A stretch of 64,000 bases of DNA from JANQOH01 sp965214495 (GTDB lineage Bacteria > Pseudomonadota > Alphaproteobacteria > UBA7887), in contig OZ243958.1 in the NCBI GenBank assembly GCA_965214495.1, positions 2,790,001 to 2,854,000 of the forward strand, given 5' to 3'. Of the stretch, positions 26,502 to 33,980 are shown piece by piece. The notes beneath the pieces are model-generated. The model searched no databases. It saw only the letters and a program-made list of their open reading frames with translations, and was not told where the DNA came from. Every line of letters starts with the position of its first letter. Positions within the stretch are counted from its first letter, which is position 1. The position numbers and the translations under genes were made by a program.

Positions 26502-26516
26502 CGCCGCCGGCCGCCC

Positions 26517-26951
26517 TCATTCGGCGGAGAGCATCTGGGCAAGCGCCGCGTGACCTCCGGCGGCGGCATACGCGGCGGCGTCCATGCCCGAATCATCCAC
26601 CGCGGTCACATCGGCGCCGGAGGCAAGCAGCGCCGTTGCTGCCGACGTGCCGCCGGTTACGCCCGTCCATATCAGCGCGGTGCGTCCGCGGCGGTCGCGC
26701 GCATTGACATCGGCACCCTTCCCGATCAGATAGTGCAGCATCGCAAGGTTGCCGTGAAACGCCGACCACATCAGAGCCGTCCGTCCCGCCGCGTCGCCGG
26801 CTTCGAGATCGGCCCCCGCCGCCAGCGCCGCTTCGACCACCGGCATCAATTGTCCGCGTGCGCCGGTTATCAGGCGCTGATCGTCGCGTGCGCCGGCCGC
26901 TGCCGACTCCGCAACGCAGAACAGGAATAGAGCAAGGGCCGCGAGGCGCAT
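26517..26951 (-). CDS. Small exported ankyrin-repeat protein
   Basis: The 144-residue protein has a signal peptide (RLAALALFLFCVAESAAAG) and then about three ankyrin repeats (GADLEAGDAAGRTALMWSAF, GADVNARDRRGRTALIWTG, GADVTAVDDSGMDAAAYAA). It is likely periplasmic and of unknown partner. It is divergent from the SCO gene. ATG 26951 is chosen for the signal peptide; the frame stays open far upstream without homology. Confidence 0.75.
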   Translation of the reverse strand: MRLAALALFLFCVAESAAAGARDDQRLITGARGQLMPVVEAALAAGADLEAGDAAGRTALMWSAFHGNLAMLHYLIGKGADVNARDRRGRTALIWTGVTGGTSAATALLASGADVTAVDDSGMDAAAYAAAGGHAALAQMLSAE

Positions 26952-26985
26952 GATCCTCCGATATGTCGGCCGGAAACCAGCGCCG

Positions 26986-27013
26986 ACTATAGCCGAGACG
27001 GGCGCGGCGTGAA
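26986..27013 (-). promoter_or_regulatory. Possible promoter of the small ankyrin gene
   Basis: On the minus strand TTCACG (27013-27008) and TATAGT (26991-26986) are separated by 16 bases, 35 bases before the ATG at 26951. The same TATAGT -10 form occurs before guaB and near the rhodanese gene. The -35 match is weak. Confidence 0.35.
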
Positions 27014-27608
27014 GCGGATCGTCGCCGCCGGCCTGGTGGCCATCGCCCTTGTGGCCGCCGTATCGATTCTTGCCGCGCGGCGCGGCACGCTCGGCGACCG
27101 ACCGGAAGCACCGGGGCGGGTGCTGATCGGTGGGCCATTCACCCTCGTCGATGGCGACGGCCGAACATGGACCGAAACCGCGTTTCGCGGTGCACCGATG
27201 CTGGTGACGTTCGGCTACACCCATTGCCCCGATGTGTGCCCGACGACGCTGCAAACGATAACCGACGCACTGGATGTGCTGGGGCCGCAGGGCGAGGCGA
27301 TCCAGCCGCTTTTCATCACCGTCGATCCGGAACGCGATACGCCGAAAGTGATGCGAGACTATGTCGACCATTTTCATGAGCGCCTGATCGGTCTCACCGG
27401 GAGCACGGGGCAAACAACGGCGGCGGCGCGGGCCTGGCGCGTAACCGCAAGGAAAGCGGCGGAGGATGGCGAGGATTATCTGGTCGATCACACGGCGTTG
27501 ATCTATCTGATGGGGCCGGACGGGGCCTATGTCACCCATTTCGGCCATCGCAGCGATGCCGGGTCGATCGCCGCGAAACTTGCGGAGTATCTGGAGCGTG
27601 AATCGTGA
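27009..27608 (+). CDS. SCO1/SenC family copper chaperone or thiol reductase
   Basis: This 199-residue protein has an N-terminal membrane anchor (about 4-22) and a thioredoxin-like domain. The copper site is complete: Cys pair in THCPDVCPTTLQ and the distal His in YLVDHTALIYLMG. SCO proteins deliver copper to the CuA site of cytochrome c oxidase. The start is GTG at 27009. It overlaps the PCu(A)C gene by four bases (GTGA), forming a copper-assembly pair. Confidence 0.9.
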   Translation: MKRIVAAGLVAIALVAAVSILAARRGTLGDRPEAPGRVLIGGPFTLVDGDGRTWTETAFRGAPMLVTFGYTHCPDVCPTTLQTITDALDVLGPQGEAIQPLFITVDPERDTPKVMRDYVDHFHERLIGLTGSTGQTTAAARAWRVTARKAAEDGEDYLVDHTALIYLMGPDGAYVTHFGHRSDAGSIAAKLAEYLERES

Positions 27609-28060
27609 CGCGAGCGCTCGCCGCGGCGCTGGCGGCGATTCTCGCCAGTGCTGCGGCGCCGGCCGCCGAAATCGTCGTCGAGAATGCCTGGGCGCGGGCG
27701 TCGGCGGGGCCGGCGCGCAACGGTGCGGCATACGTCACCCTGTTCAACCGCGGCGCGGATATCGCTTTGACCGGGGTCGAAACGCCTGCTGCCGGTCGTG
27801 CGGAACTGCACGTGCATGTCCTGGACGGCGATGTGGCGCGGATGCGCCCGGTGCCGTCGGTCGCGCTGCCGGCGCATGAGCGCGTCGCGTTCGCGCCGGG
27901 AGGGCTGCACGTCATGCTGAGGGACCTGCGCGCGCCGCTGGAGGAAGGGGCGATTTTTCCGCTGACCCTGCGTTTCGCCGACGGCGATTCACGCACGGTA
28001 CAGGTCATGGTGGGAGGTGTGGGGGCCGCGACGCCGCCGTCTCGGACGCGCGACCGTTGA
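27605..28060 (+). CDS. Periplasmic copper chaperone PCu(A)C
   Basis: At 151 residues, with a signal peptide (LAAALAAILASAAAPAAA), it has the cupredoxin-like PCu(A)C fold: VENAWARASAGPARNGAAYVT, AGRAELHVHVLDG, MRPV and PGGLHVMLRDL. The copper ligands of the family are two His and two Met; His in ELHVHV, Met in ARMRPV and the H-x-M of GLHVML are visible. It passes Cu(I) to cytochrome oxidase. The GTG start overlaps the SCO stop. Confidence 0.88.
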   Translation: MTRALAAALAAILASAAAPAAEIVVENAWARASAGPARNGAAYVTLFNRGADIALTGVETPAAGRAELHVHVLDGDVARMRPVPSVALPAHERVAFAPGGLHVMLRDLRAPLEEGAIFPLTLRFADGDSRTVQVMVGGVGAATPPSRTRDR

Positions 28061-28671
28061 CCCCCGACCGCGCCCTGCCGATCCGGACTCGCCGGTCGCC
28101 GCGCGCGCGCCGTATCCGCCTGCGGATCGATCCCGTCCGCGGCGATGCGGAGCTCGTATTGCCGCTGTCGGCCCGGCGGGCGGAAGGCGAACGCTTCGTC
28201 GCCCGTCATCATGCATGGGTGACGCGCCAGATCGCGGCGCTACCGCCGCGTCGCCCGTTCATCGACGGCGCGCGGCTGTCGGTGCTGGGCCGTGAGATCG
28301 TGATCGCCCATCGGCGCGCAGAGCGTCGTCCCGCGCGGTTGGATGCGGGCGCGCTGATCGTCGGCGGCGCTGCCGATTGCCTGTCCGCGCGGGTGGCGGT
28401 CTGGCTCCGGGCCACGGCGCGCTCGGCCCTGCACGATGCGGTGTCGCGACATGCTGAAATGCTGGACACCCCGTTTTCCGCCTTGCGGATCGGCGATCCC
28501 AGAAGTCGCTGGGGAAGTTGCTCACCGCGCGGCGTGCTGTCGTTCTCATGGCGGCTCGTGCTCGCCCCGGTGCGGGTACTCGACTACGTGGAGCGCCTGG
28601 ACCCCGACTATCCGGCGGCGCGCGCCTGGCTCGTCCGCCATGGCCCCGGCCTGCACCGCTACGGCGGATAG
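28057..28671 (+). CDS. YgjP/DUF45-type metallopeptidase lacking the HExxH zinc motif
   Basis: The 204-residue protein matches the YgjP (M48-like, DUF45) family from start to end: RSPRARRIRLRIDP, the SRWGSCSPRGVLSFSWRLVLAP block at about 150-171 and the tail DYPAARAWLVRHG. However, the segment that should read roughly DYVVVHELAHL...FW between VLDYV (178) and ERLDPDY (179) is missing. About 20-25 residues, including both zinc histidines and the catalytic Glu, have gone without breaking the frame. It cannot be an active zinc protease as written. The start is TTG at 28057, overlapping the PCu(A)C stop; the end overlaps the PBP gene by 13 bases. Confidence 0.8.
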   Translation: MTPDRALPIRTRRSPRARRIRLRIDPVRGDAELVLPLSARRAEGERFVARHHAWVTRQIAALPPRRPFIDGARLSVLGREIVIAHRRAERRPARLDAGALIVGGAADCLSARVAVWLRATARSALHDAVSRHAEMLDTPFSALRIGDPRSRWGSCSPRGVLSFSWRLVLAPVRVLDYVERLDPDYPAARAWLVRHGPGLHRYGG

Positions 28672-30575
28672 CGGCTCATGAAGTCGCGCCAGATCTCCGC
28701 CGGCAGCCCGCCACCGGTGATGCCGTCCATGGGGCGCGAATCGTCGTGGCCGACCCAGACCCCGGCGACCAATCCCGGCCGATAGCCGACGAACCAGGCA
28801 TCGCGCGAGTCCTGGCTGGTGCCGGTCTTGCCGGCGGCCGGCCCGTCGAGCGCAGCCCGGCGTCCGGTACCCTCGGTCACGACCGCCGTCAGCATCCGGT
28901 CCAGGTCGCCGGCGAGCGATGGGGGGAGCACGCGCCCCGAACCCGACCCGGCGCGGCGATAGAGCGTTCGTCCGGCGCGATCATGGATTTCGAGGATGCC
29001 GTAAGGGATCGCGCCACGGCCGCCGCTGGCGGGTACCGCGTAGGCCGACGCCAGTTCGAGCAGCGTCACCTCCCCGGAGCCCAGCGCCATGCTGGGACCC
29101 TCCGGCAAACGACCGGCGAAGCCGAGGCGCCGCGCCATCTTCCTCACCGCGCCGCGTCCGATTCGCTCGCTGAGCCGCACCGCCACGCTGTTGCTCGAAT
29201 GCGCGAACGCTGTCGCGAGCGAGATGGGACCGCGATACACGCCGGCATAGTTGCGCGGCCTCCACCCGCCGACCGAGACGGGCGAATCGTCCACCACGCT
29301 TTCCGGCGTGTAGCCGTTGGCGAGTGCGGCGGCGAAAATGGCGATCTTGAAGGCCGATCCCGGCTGGCGTCGCGCCTGCGTCGCGCGGTTGAACTGGCTG
29401 TCGGCGTAGGACCGCCCGCCGATCATGGCGCGGATCGCGCCGTCGGGGCTCATCGCCACCAGAGCGATCTGCCGGCCGTCGGCTGCGGCCGCCGCGCGCG
29501 CCGCGCGTTCCGCCGCCGCCTGCGCAGGCAGGCTGAGCGTCGTGCGGACCACCAGATCGTCACGCGGCGGGCCGACGAAATCGCCGACCCGGTCGGCGAT
29601 CCAGTCGGCGAAATAGCGCGCCCCGCCGCCGCCCGCGGCGCCGTTCACGACCACGGGCGCCGTCTTGGCCGCCGCGGCCGTTGCCGCGTCGAGCCGGCCG
29701 GCGGCGACCATGGCGTCGAGCACCGTCGCGGCGCGCTTGCGTGCGGCCTGCGGATCGCGGGTCGGCGCATAAAGGCTCGGCGCTTTCGGCAGGCCCGCGA
29801 TCATGGCCGATTCCGCAAGGCCGAGCCGCCGCGCCGACTTGCCGAAATAGCGTTGCGCCGCCGCTTCCACGCCGAAACATCCGGCGCCGAGATAGACCCG
29901 GTTGAGATAGATGCCGAGCAGTTCCTGCTTGGAGTAGCGGAGTTCGAGCCGCAGCGCGAGCAGGGCTTCCTGCACCTTGCGCCGGAGCGTGCGCGCCGGG
30001 GTGAGAAAGACGTTCTTGGCGATCTGCTGCGTCAGGGTCGATCCGCCTTGCACCACCTGCCCGGCGTCCAGATTGGCGATCGCCGCCCGCGCGAGTCCCC
30101 ACAGGTCCAGCCCGAAATGGTCATGGAAGCGGCGGTCCTCGATCGCGATCACCGCGTCGATCAGTGCCGGCGGCAGTTCATCGGGCGGCACGTAGGCGCC
30201 GTAAACTTCGCCGAAATTGGCGATCGCCGTGCCGTGGGAATCGGTCACGGTGATGCCGGGCCGCCGCGGCTCGGCGACGGCCTTGTCGATGTCGGGCAGG
30301 CCGAGGGCCAGCACTCCGACGAACCCGATCGCAACCACCAGCCCCCAGATCAGGACGACAGCCGCGAAATAAGCGCTCCGGCGCGCGATGCGGCGCCGAA
30401 GCGAGCCGCGCCGCCGGCGTTGGCGCCGCGGCGCGGACTTGCGGGTTCCGGCTGGTTTTCGCGCCGGCGCTTTCTTCTGCGCCGGCTTCGAAGCGGCGCC
30501 TCCGGTCGCCCGGGTCCTGCGCTTCGCTCCGGCCTTGCGGGATGAGCTTCCCGGCCTCGTCCGGCGCCCGGCCAT
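28659..30575 (-). CDS. Class A penicillin-binding protein (PBP1A family)
   Basis: The 638-residue bifunctional peptidoglycan synthase has a basic Lys/Arg/Ala-rich cytoplasmic tail (1-60), one membrane helix (about 66-92), a GT51 transglycosylase domain (EDRRFHDHFGLD with the catalytic Glu, GGSTLTQQIAKN, YLNRVYLG) and a transpeptidase domain. The penicillin-site motifs are complete: RQPGSAFK (SxxK), HSSNSV (SxN) and GKTGTSQD (KTG). Length is short for PBP1A and close to the PBP1C/2D-like sets of alphaproteobacteria. Confidence 0.92.
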   Translation of the reverse strand: MAGRRTRPGSSSRKAGAKRRTRATGGAASKPAQKKAPARKPAGTRKSAPRRQRRRRGSLRRRIARRSAYFAAVVLIWGLVVAIGFVGVLALGLPDIDKAVAEPRRPGITVTDSHGTAIANFGEVYGAYVPPDELPPALIDAVIAIEDRRFHDHFGLDLWGLARAAIANLDAGQVVQGGSTLTQQIAKNVFLTPARTLRRKVQEALLALRLELRYSKQELLGIYLNRVYLGAGCFGVEAAAQRYFGKSARRLGLAESAMIAGLPKAPSLYAPTRDPQAARKRAATVLDAMVAAGRLDAATAAAAKTAPVVVNGAAGGGGARYFADWIADRVGDFVGPPRDDLVVRTTLSLPAQAAAERAARAAAAADGRQIALVAMSPDGAIRAMIGGRSYADSQFNRATQARRQPGSAFKIAIFAAALANGYTPESVVDDSPVSVGGWRPRNYAGVYRGPISLATAFAHSSNSVAVRLSERIGRGAVRKMARRLGFAGRLPEGPSMALGSGEVTLLELASAYAVPASGGRGAIPYGILEIHDRAGRTLYRRAGSGSGRVLPPSLAGDLDRMLTAVVTEGTGRRAALDGPAAGKTGTSQDSRDAWFVGYRPGLVAGVWVGHDDSRPMDGITGGGLPAEIWRDFMSRYPP

Positions 30576-30632
30576 GCCCTCAACGTACCTGCCGACCGCT
30601 CGACAAGCGTCGAATGACTGAGCGAAACCCGG

Positions 30633-31100
30633 TCAGGCTCGGAGGTCTTTCTTCAGGAGCTTTCCGGTGACGTTCATCGGCAGGCTGTCGCGAATCTCGA
30701 CCGGAACCAGATACTCGTCGGTTGCCAACCGTCGCCGCAACCGGTCGATCGATGCGTTGGTATCCACGGTGCGGCCCGGCGCGCGCACCATGAACGCCTT
30801 GATCTCTTCGCCATACCGGAAGTGCGGTATGCTGACGACCGCGGCGAGCGAGACCGCCTGGCGGGTCATCGGCACTTCCTCGATTTCGTTTAGACAGACG
30901 TTGAAGCCGCCGCGAAGCGCCACCGCGGTTTCTTCGTGTCTGTCGAGATAAACCTTCGCTATGCAGTGGCCACGCACGATAGTCTCCCCGGTTTCGCCCG
31001 TTACGACTTCCGCGTCGTTTTCATCGACAACCCGCACCCTACGCACCGATGGCGCCCGCCAACGCTCGGACTCTTCCACCGACAGGCATAGACAACCCAT
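30633..31100 (-). pseudogene. Acyl-CoA ligase C-terminal remnant
   Basis: The frame encodes only the last part of an AMP-forming ligase: a VRRVRVVDENDAEVVTGETGE block, then GGFNVCLNEIEEV and the end SLPMNVTGKLLKKDLRA. The N-terminal 300 or more residues with the P-loop are absent. The GWLxTGD to KD hinge segment is deleted in frame near 30915, since AVAL is joined directly to RGGFNV. It cannot be a working enzyme and marks decay at the edge of the accessory island. Confidence 0.8.
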
Positions 31101-31211
31101 TTATTTTCAATGCCTTATCAGTTTTCGTCTTCCCATCCCAACTCCTTCTCGCCACAAACCGGCGTAGCTTTCAGGACATGATGTTGCCACGGCGGATCGA
31201 GTCGCGGCCCG

Positions 31212-31721
31212 TCAGATGTCCAATATTTCGCGCAACACGCCGGGCAACCCTTCGATGTCTTCCATATCGGCCAATTTCTTCGTGATCTTGTAGGTGACGG
31301 CCTGACCTTCCGCCATCCTGACGAGCCTTCCGGCGCGTTCCTCCGCAACGTCGCCCTTGCGCCACACGTTGAATACGATTCTCTGCGGACATACGCCGAG
31401 GCAAAGCAGGTAATCGTAACGGCGATCCAAGCGTACGTGATTGAACTGGAAGGTTCCATTTGAACCTAAAGACGCAGTTTTCACTTCGAAGCTACGCTTG
31501 GCGATTGCCATGTCTGTTGCAGATGTTCGCCCGCCGTTGGCAACTTCTATGCCGGCAGCACACAGGTACCGACGGATGAACTCCTCTCCGATCTCGCCCC
31601 TGTTTGTATTGCCAAGCAAGCGGTAGCCCATGAGCGGCGAGTCTTGCCAGATATCTTCGGGCGCGTGCTCCCTGATGACCTCCACCAGAAGTTCAACGGG
31701 ATTCATTTCGGGGGTTCCCAA
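31212..31721 (-). CDS. Putative type II restriction endonuclease (PD-(D/E)xK fold)
   Basis: This 169-residue protein has a GEIGEEFIRRYL helix carrying Glu (about 43-47), then Asp70 in SATDMAI and the E79-V-K81 of SFEVKTAS. That spacing is the PD-(D/E)xK nuclease core. The following TFQFNHVRLDRRYDYLLCLGV fits restriction-type nucleases that cut within a fold of this size. It overlaps the end of the DNA methyltransferase gene by 19 bases on the same strand, the usual sign of a type II pair. Base composition is visibly AT-richer than the core genes. The recognition site is unknown. Confidence 0.68.
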   Translation of the reverse strand: MGTPEMNPVELLVEVIREHAPEDIWQDSPLMGYRLLGNTNRGEIGEEFIRRYLCAAGIEVANGGRTSATDMAIAKRSFEVKTASLGSNGTFQFNHVRLDRRYDYLLCLGVCPQRIVFNVWRKGDVAEERAGRLVRMAEGQAVTYKITKKLADMEDIEGLPGVLREILDI

Positions 31722-32482
31722 CGCCGTTTCGTTCCATCCTGTTTCCAGAACACCAAAAAGTAGGAATGGTTCTTGCGCGCATGTACCTGCCGAACGGCGC
31801 GGCTCACACCTGGCCGATTGTTGCGCATCACGACAAACAGGTCTTCAGAGACAAAGCCAACCTTCTCGTATATCTGCATTATCTCTACGTGGGTAAACCG
31901 CTGACGATTAGAGCATACTTCGTCTTGACACTTGACGATCAACACGCCACGTTCCTTGAGAACCCGGTGCGCCTCGCGTCCCCCGTCTCGGTACAGGTCC
32001 AGGACTGCCTCGTGATACTTGCTGCTTGTTCGATTGCCCGTGCGGTTGTTCCGGTAGTGATCTTCAAATGGAGTATGTACCTCATGGGCGGTTCCGCCCG
32101 GCGAATGCATGTAGGGTGGATCGAAGACGACGCAGTCGATCTCTCCGTCGTCGTACGGAAGTTTGCGACAGTCGATACCGTTTTGAATGTCGGTAGCCAA
32201 TAGCTTGTACTTGTCGCAAGGCACGCGCCGCCAAAAGACGCCTCTACCAAAGGTCACGTCGGCGACCACGCTTCCCGGCCTTATGTAAAGATCGAGGATG
32301 CGCGGAAACACGCGGTCGTTGCCATCCGTACTTGCACTGAACACAAGATCGTTAGTGGCTTCGCCGTTTTGCACCCGACGTTTTTCCGGGTCCGTAAGGT
32401 CGGGATAGAGTGCCGTGGTCCCTTCCTGCATCACTTCGGAGTTTTGCGATGGCGCCTGGATATCATCACTTGACACTATCAT
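31703..32482 (-). CDS. Site-specific DNA methyltransferase (amino-MTase, DPPY type)
   Basis: The 259-residue protein has an SAM-binding motif I (VVADVTFGRGVFW, about 73-84) followed by the catalytic motif IV VVFDPPYMHSP (DPPY at 121-124). Motif order I then IV, with the variable region after it, fits the gamma-like N6-adenine or N4-cytosine group. It should protect the site cut by the nuclease encoded just downstream. The ATG overlaps the TGA of the integrase relic by four bases. The gene is visibly AT-richer than its core neighbours, consistent with transfer. Confidence 0.8.
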   Translation of the reverse strand: MIVSSDDIQAPSQNSEVMQEGTTALYPDLTDPEKRRVQNGEATNDLVFSASTDGNDRVFPRILDLYIRPGSVVADVTFGRGVFWRRVPCDKYKLLATDIQNGIDCRKLPYDDGEIDCVVFDPPYMHSPGGTAHEVHTPFEDHYRNNRTGNRTSSKYHEAVLDLYRDGGREAHRVLKERGVLIVKCQDEVCSNRQRFTHVEIMQIYEKVGFVSEDLFVVMRNNRPGVSRAVRQVHARKNHSYFLVFWKQDGTKRRWEPPK

Positions 32483-33064
32483 AGCTGTTCCAACCCATGC
32501 AGCTTTCGGTCCACCGCCAGCGCCACTCGTTCAGCGGCCTGACTCGGCGTCGCATCGTCAAGATGGACATAGCGGTTCGTAGTGGTGGCCCGCCGATGTC
32601 CGAGCAGGCGTCCGGCGACATGCAGGCTTTCGCCGTTCATGACCGCGTGCGAGGCGTGCGCGTGGCGCAGATCATGAAGCCGCGCGTCGGTCATGATCCC
32701 GGCCGCGTCACGCGCCTTGATCCAGAACCTCCACAGGTCATCCAGACTCAACGGCCCGTTCCCCTTGTCGCCCGGCAACACCCGCTCTCCGGACGCCGTT
32801 TCGGCGAGGCCGTCGCGCCGCCTCGCCGAGCAGAACGTGCCTCGGACCGGTCTTCGCGTCAATCGGCGCGAGCCGGTCGGGCTCGACCTCGCACCAGCGC
32901 AGGCGGCGTATCTCCCCCGGCCTGCACCCGGTCGGCAGGAGCAGGCGCACCGCCGCGACGCAGACCGGGTTTTCGTCCTCACGCTGGCGCAGGACCGCGC
33001 CGAGCAGCCGCCCGCGCCGCGTTCGCCGCCATCGAGGCGACCGCCAGCCCGTTCGACTACGCAC
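32479..33064 (-). pseudogene. Tyrosine recombinase relic A (C-terminal catalytic domain, frameshifted)
   Basis: Two minus-strand frames together give an integrase catalytic domain. The upstream one reads VAAVRLLLPTGCRPGEIRRL (catalytic Arg) and IDAKTGPRHVLLGEAARR. The downstream one reads LAETASGERVLPGDKGNG, ARLHDLRHAHASH (HxLRH) and LLGHRRATTTNRYVHLDD (His and nucleophile Tyr). The frame changes by one base near 32810-32820. The N-terminal DNA-binding part is missing. All late catalytic residues are still present. Its end is coupled by ATGA to the methyltransferase gene. Confidence 0.8.
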
Positions 33065-33512
33065 TGGCGGCCACCACGCGCGCCGCCGGGCGACACCAGT
33101 CCGAAGCTGCCGTGCTCGTCTGGGCCGACATCGAACGCGCCGGCGGCGACTCAGGCTGCGTCACCGTGCCGCGCCCGAAGACGGATCAGACAGTGGCCGT
33201 CGCGACCGTTGCCATCCACTCGAACGCCATGCAGGCGCTCGACACCATGCGCGACGGCGCGACCGACGGCAAAAGCGTGTTCAGGATCGACGGGCGACAA
33301 GTCTCCCGTCGCCTCAAGTTCGTCGCCGAAGTCACCGGCCTCGAAGCCGACTTCAGCGGCCATTCCCGCGCGTCGGCCTCGCCCGCGACATGGCGACGCG
33401 AAGGGCCGGACAAGGGACCATCGAACGACAAGGACGGTGGCCCGCAGGCTCCCGCATGGTCTCCACCTGCACCCGCGCCGCGCGCGCCAGCGCCGCACTT
33501 CGCTTCCTGTAG
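33010..33512 (+). pseudogene. Tyrosine recombinase relic B (C-terminal part, frameshifted, opposite strand)
   Basis: From about 33040 the plus strand reads FDYALAATTRAAGRHQSEAA, VLVWADIERAGGDSGCVTV, then FRIDGRQVSRRLKFVAEV and DFSGHS. One base is missing near 33366; the next frame continues RVGLARDMATRRAGQGTIE and MVSTCTRAARASAALRFL to the TAG at 33510-33512. This is the phage-type integrase family with a GHSxRVG catalytic motif, different from relic A. The first catalytic Arg position looks changed to His. The N-terminal half is missing and the break abuts relic A. Confidence 0.72.
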
Positions 33513-33957
33513 GCGCGCTGCGGCGGTCGAGAGCCGAACACGGGGTTCAACCTGCTTGCCGGGGTGCTTGTCGTGACGACGGCGGCCGAAATCGTTAGCG
33601 GGGTTCTCGGCGTCTCGTTCGAGGCCGCTATGTGGATATCGATCGCAGCCGGCGGGTTTTACGCGGTTTTCTGATGTTGTCGGCGTTCGGCCTCAAACCG
33701 ATCCGGTAAGCGCGTCATGGAAAGCCTCGCCCTATTGGTGCTGTTCGCCATCGTCGGCGGCATCGTGTGGCTCGCATGGCGCGGGCGCGAACCGGGCGTG
33801 CTGCCCAAGCGCCGAGCCGCTCGCCGGCGCCGGGCAACCGCCAAACAACGCGCTCATCGTGAAGCTCGCCCGCGAACGCCGCGTTCGTGCGCCCGAAGTA
33901 TATGCGCCGCGCCCGGCGCTCAGCGCGCCGGGTCAACGCGAAACCCGGCCGCCGGCG
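33513..33957. other. Gap with weak coding signals only
   Basis: Between integrase relic B and the ankyrin gene, two short plus-strand frames are visible. One ends at 33674 and encodes a hydrophobic stretch (LLAGVLVVTTAAEIVSGVL, then AAMWISIAAGGFYAVF). The other starts at ATG 33717. No promoter, repeat or RNA was recognised. The region fits leftover phage or island material. Confidence 0.4.
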
Positions 33958-33980
33958 TCACTCGAAGCGCGCTTCGTTGA
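33717..33980 (+). CDS. Possible small membrane protein, unknown
   Basis: The 87-residue frame starts with one clean membrane segment (LALLVLFAIVGGIVWLAW) followed by a strongly basic tail. I recognise no family and see no ribosome-binding site. The tail could be chance reading of GC-rich DNA, and the end overlaps the ankyrin gene stop on the other strand. Listed because a membrane anchor plus basic tail is unlikely to arise purely by chance, but the call is weak. Confidence 0.25.
   Translation: MESLALLVLFAIVGGIVWLAWRGREPGVLPKRRAARRRRATAKQRAHREARPRTPRSCARSICAAPGAQRAGSTRNPAAGVTRSALR

Noticed and set aside
28518..30545. A 675-residue plus-strand frame opposite the PBP gene
   Set aside because: It is a GC-driven open frame of Arg/Ala/Gly-rich text without motifs, while the minus strand has all transglycosylase and transpeptidase motifs.
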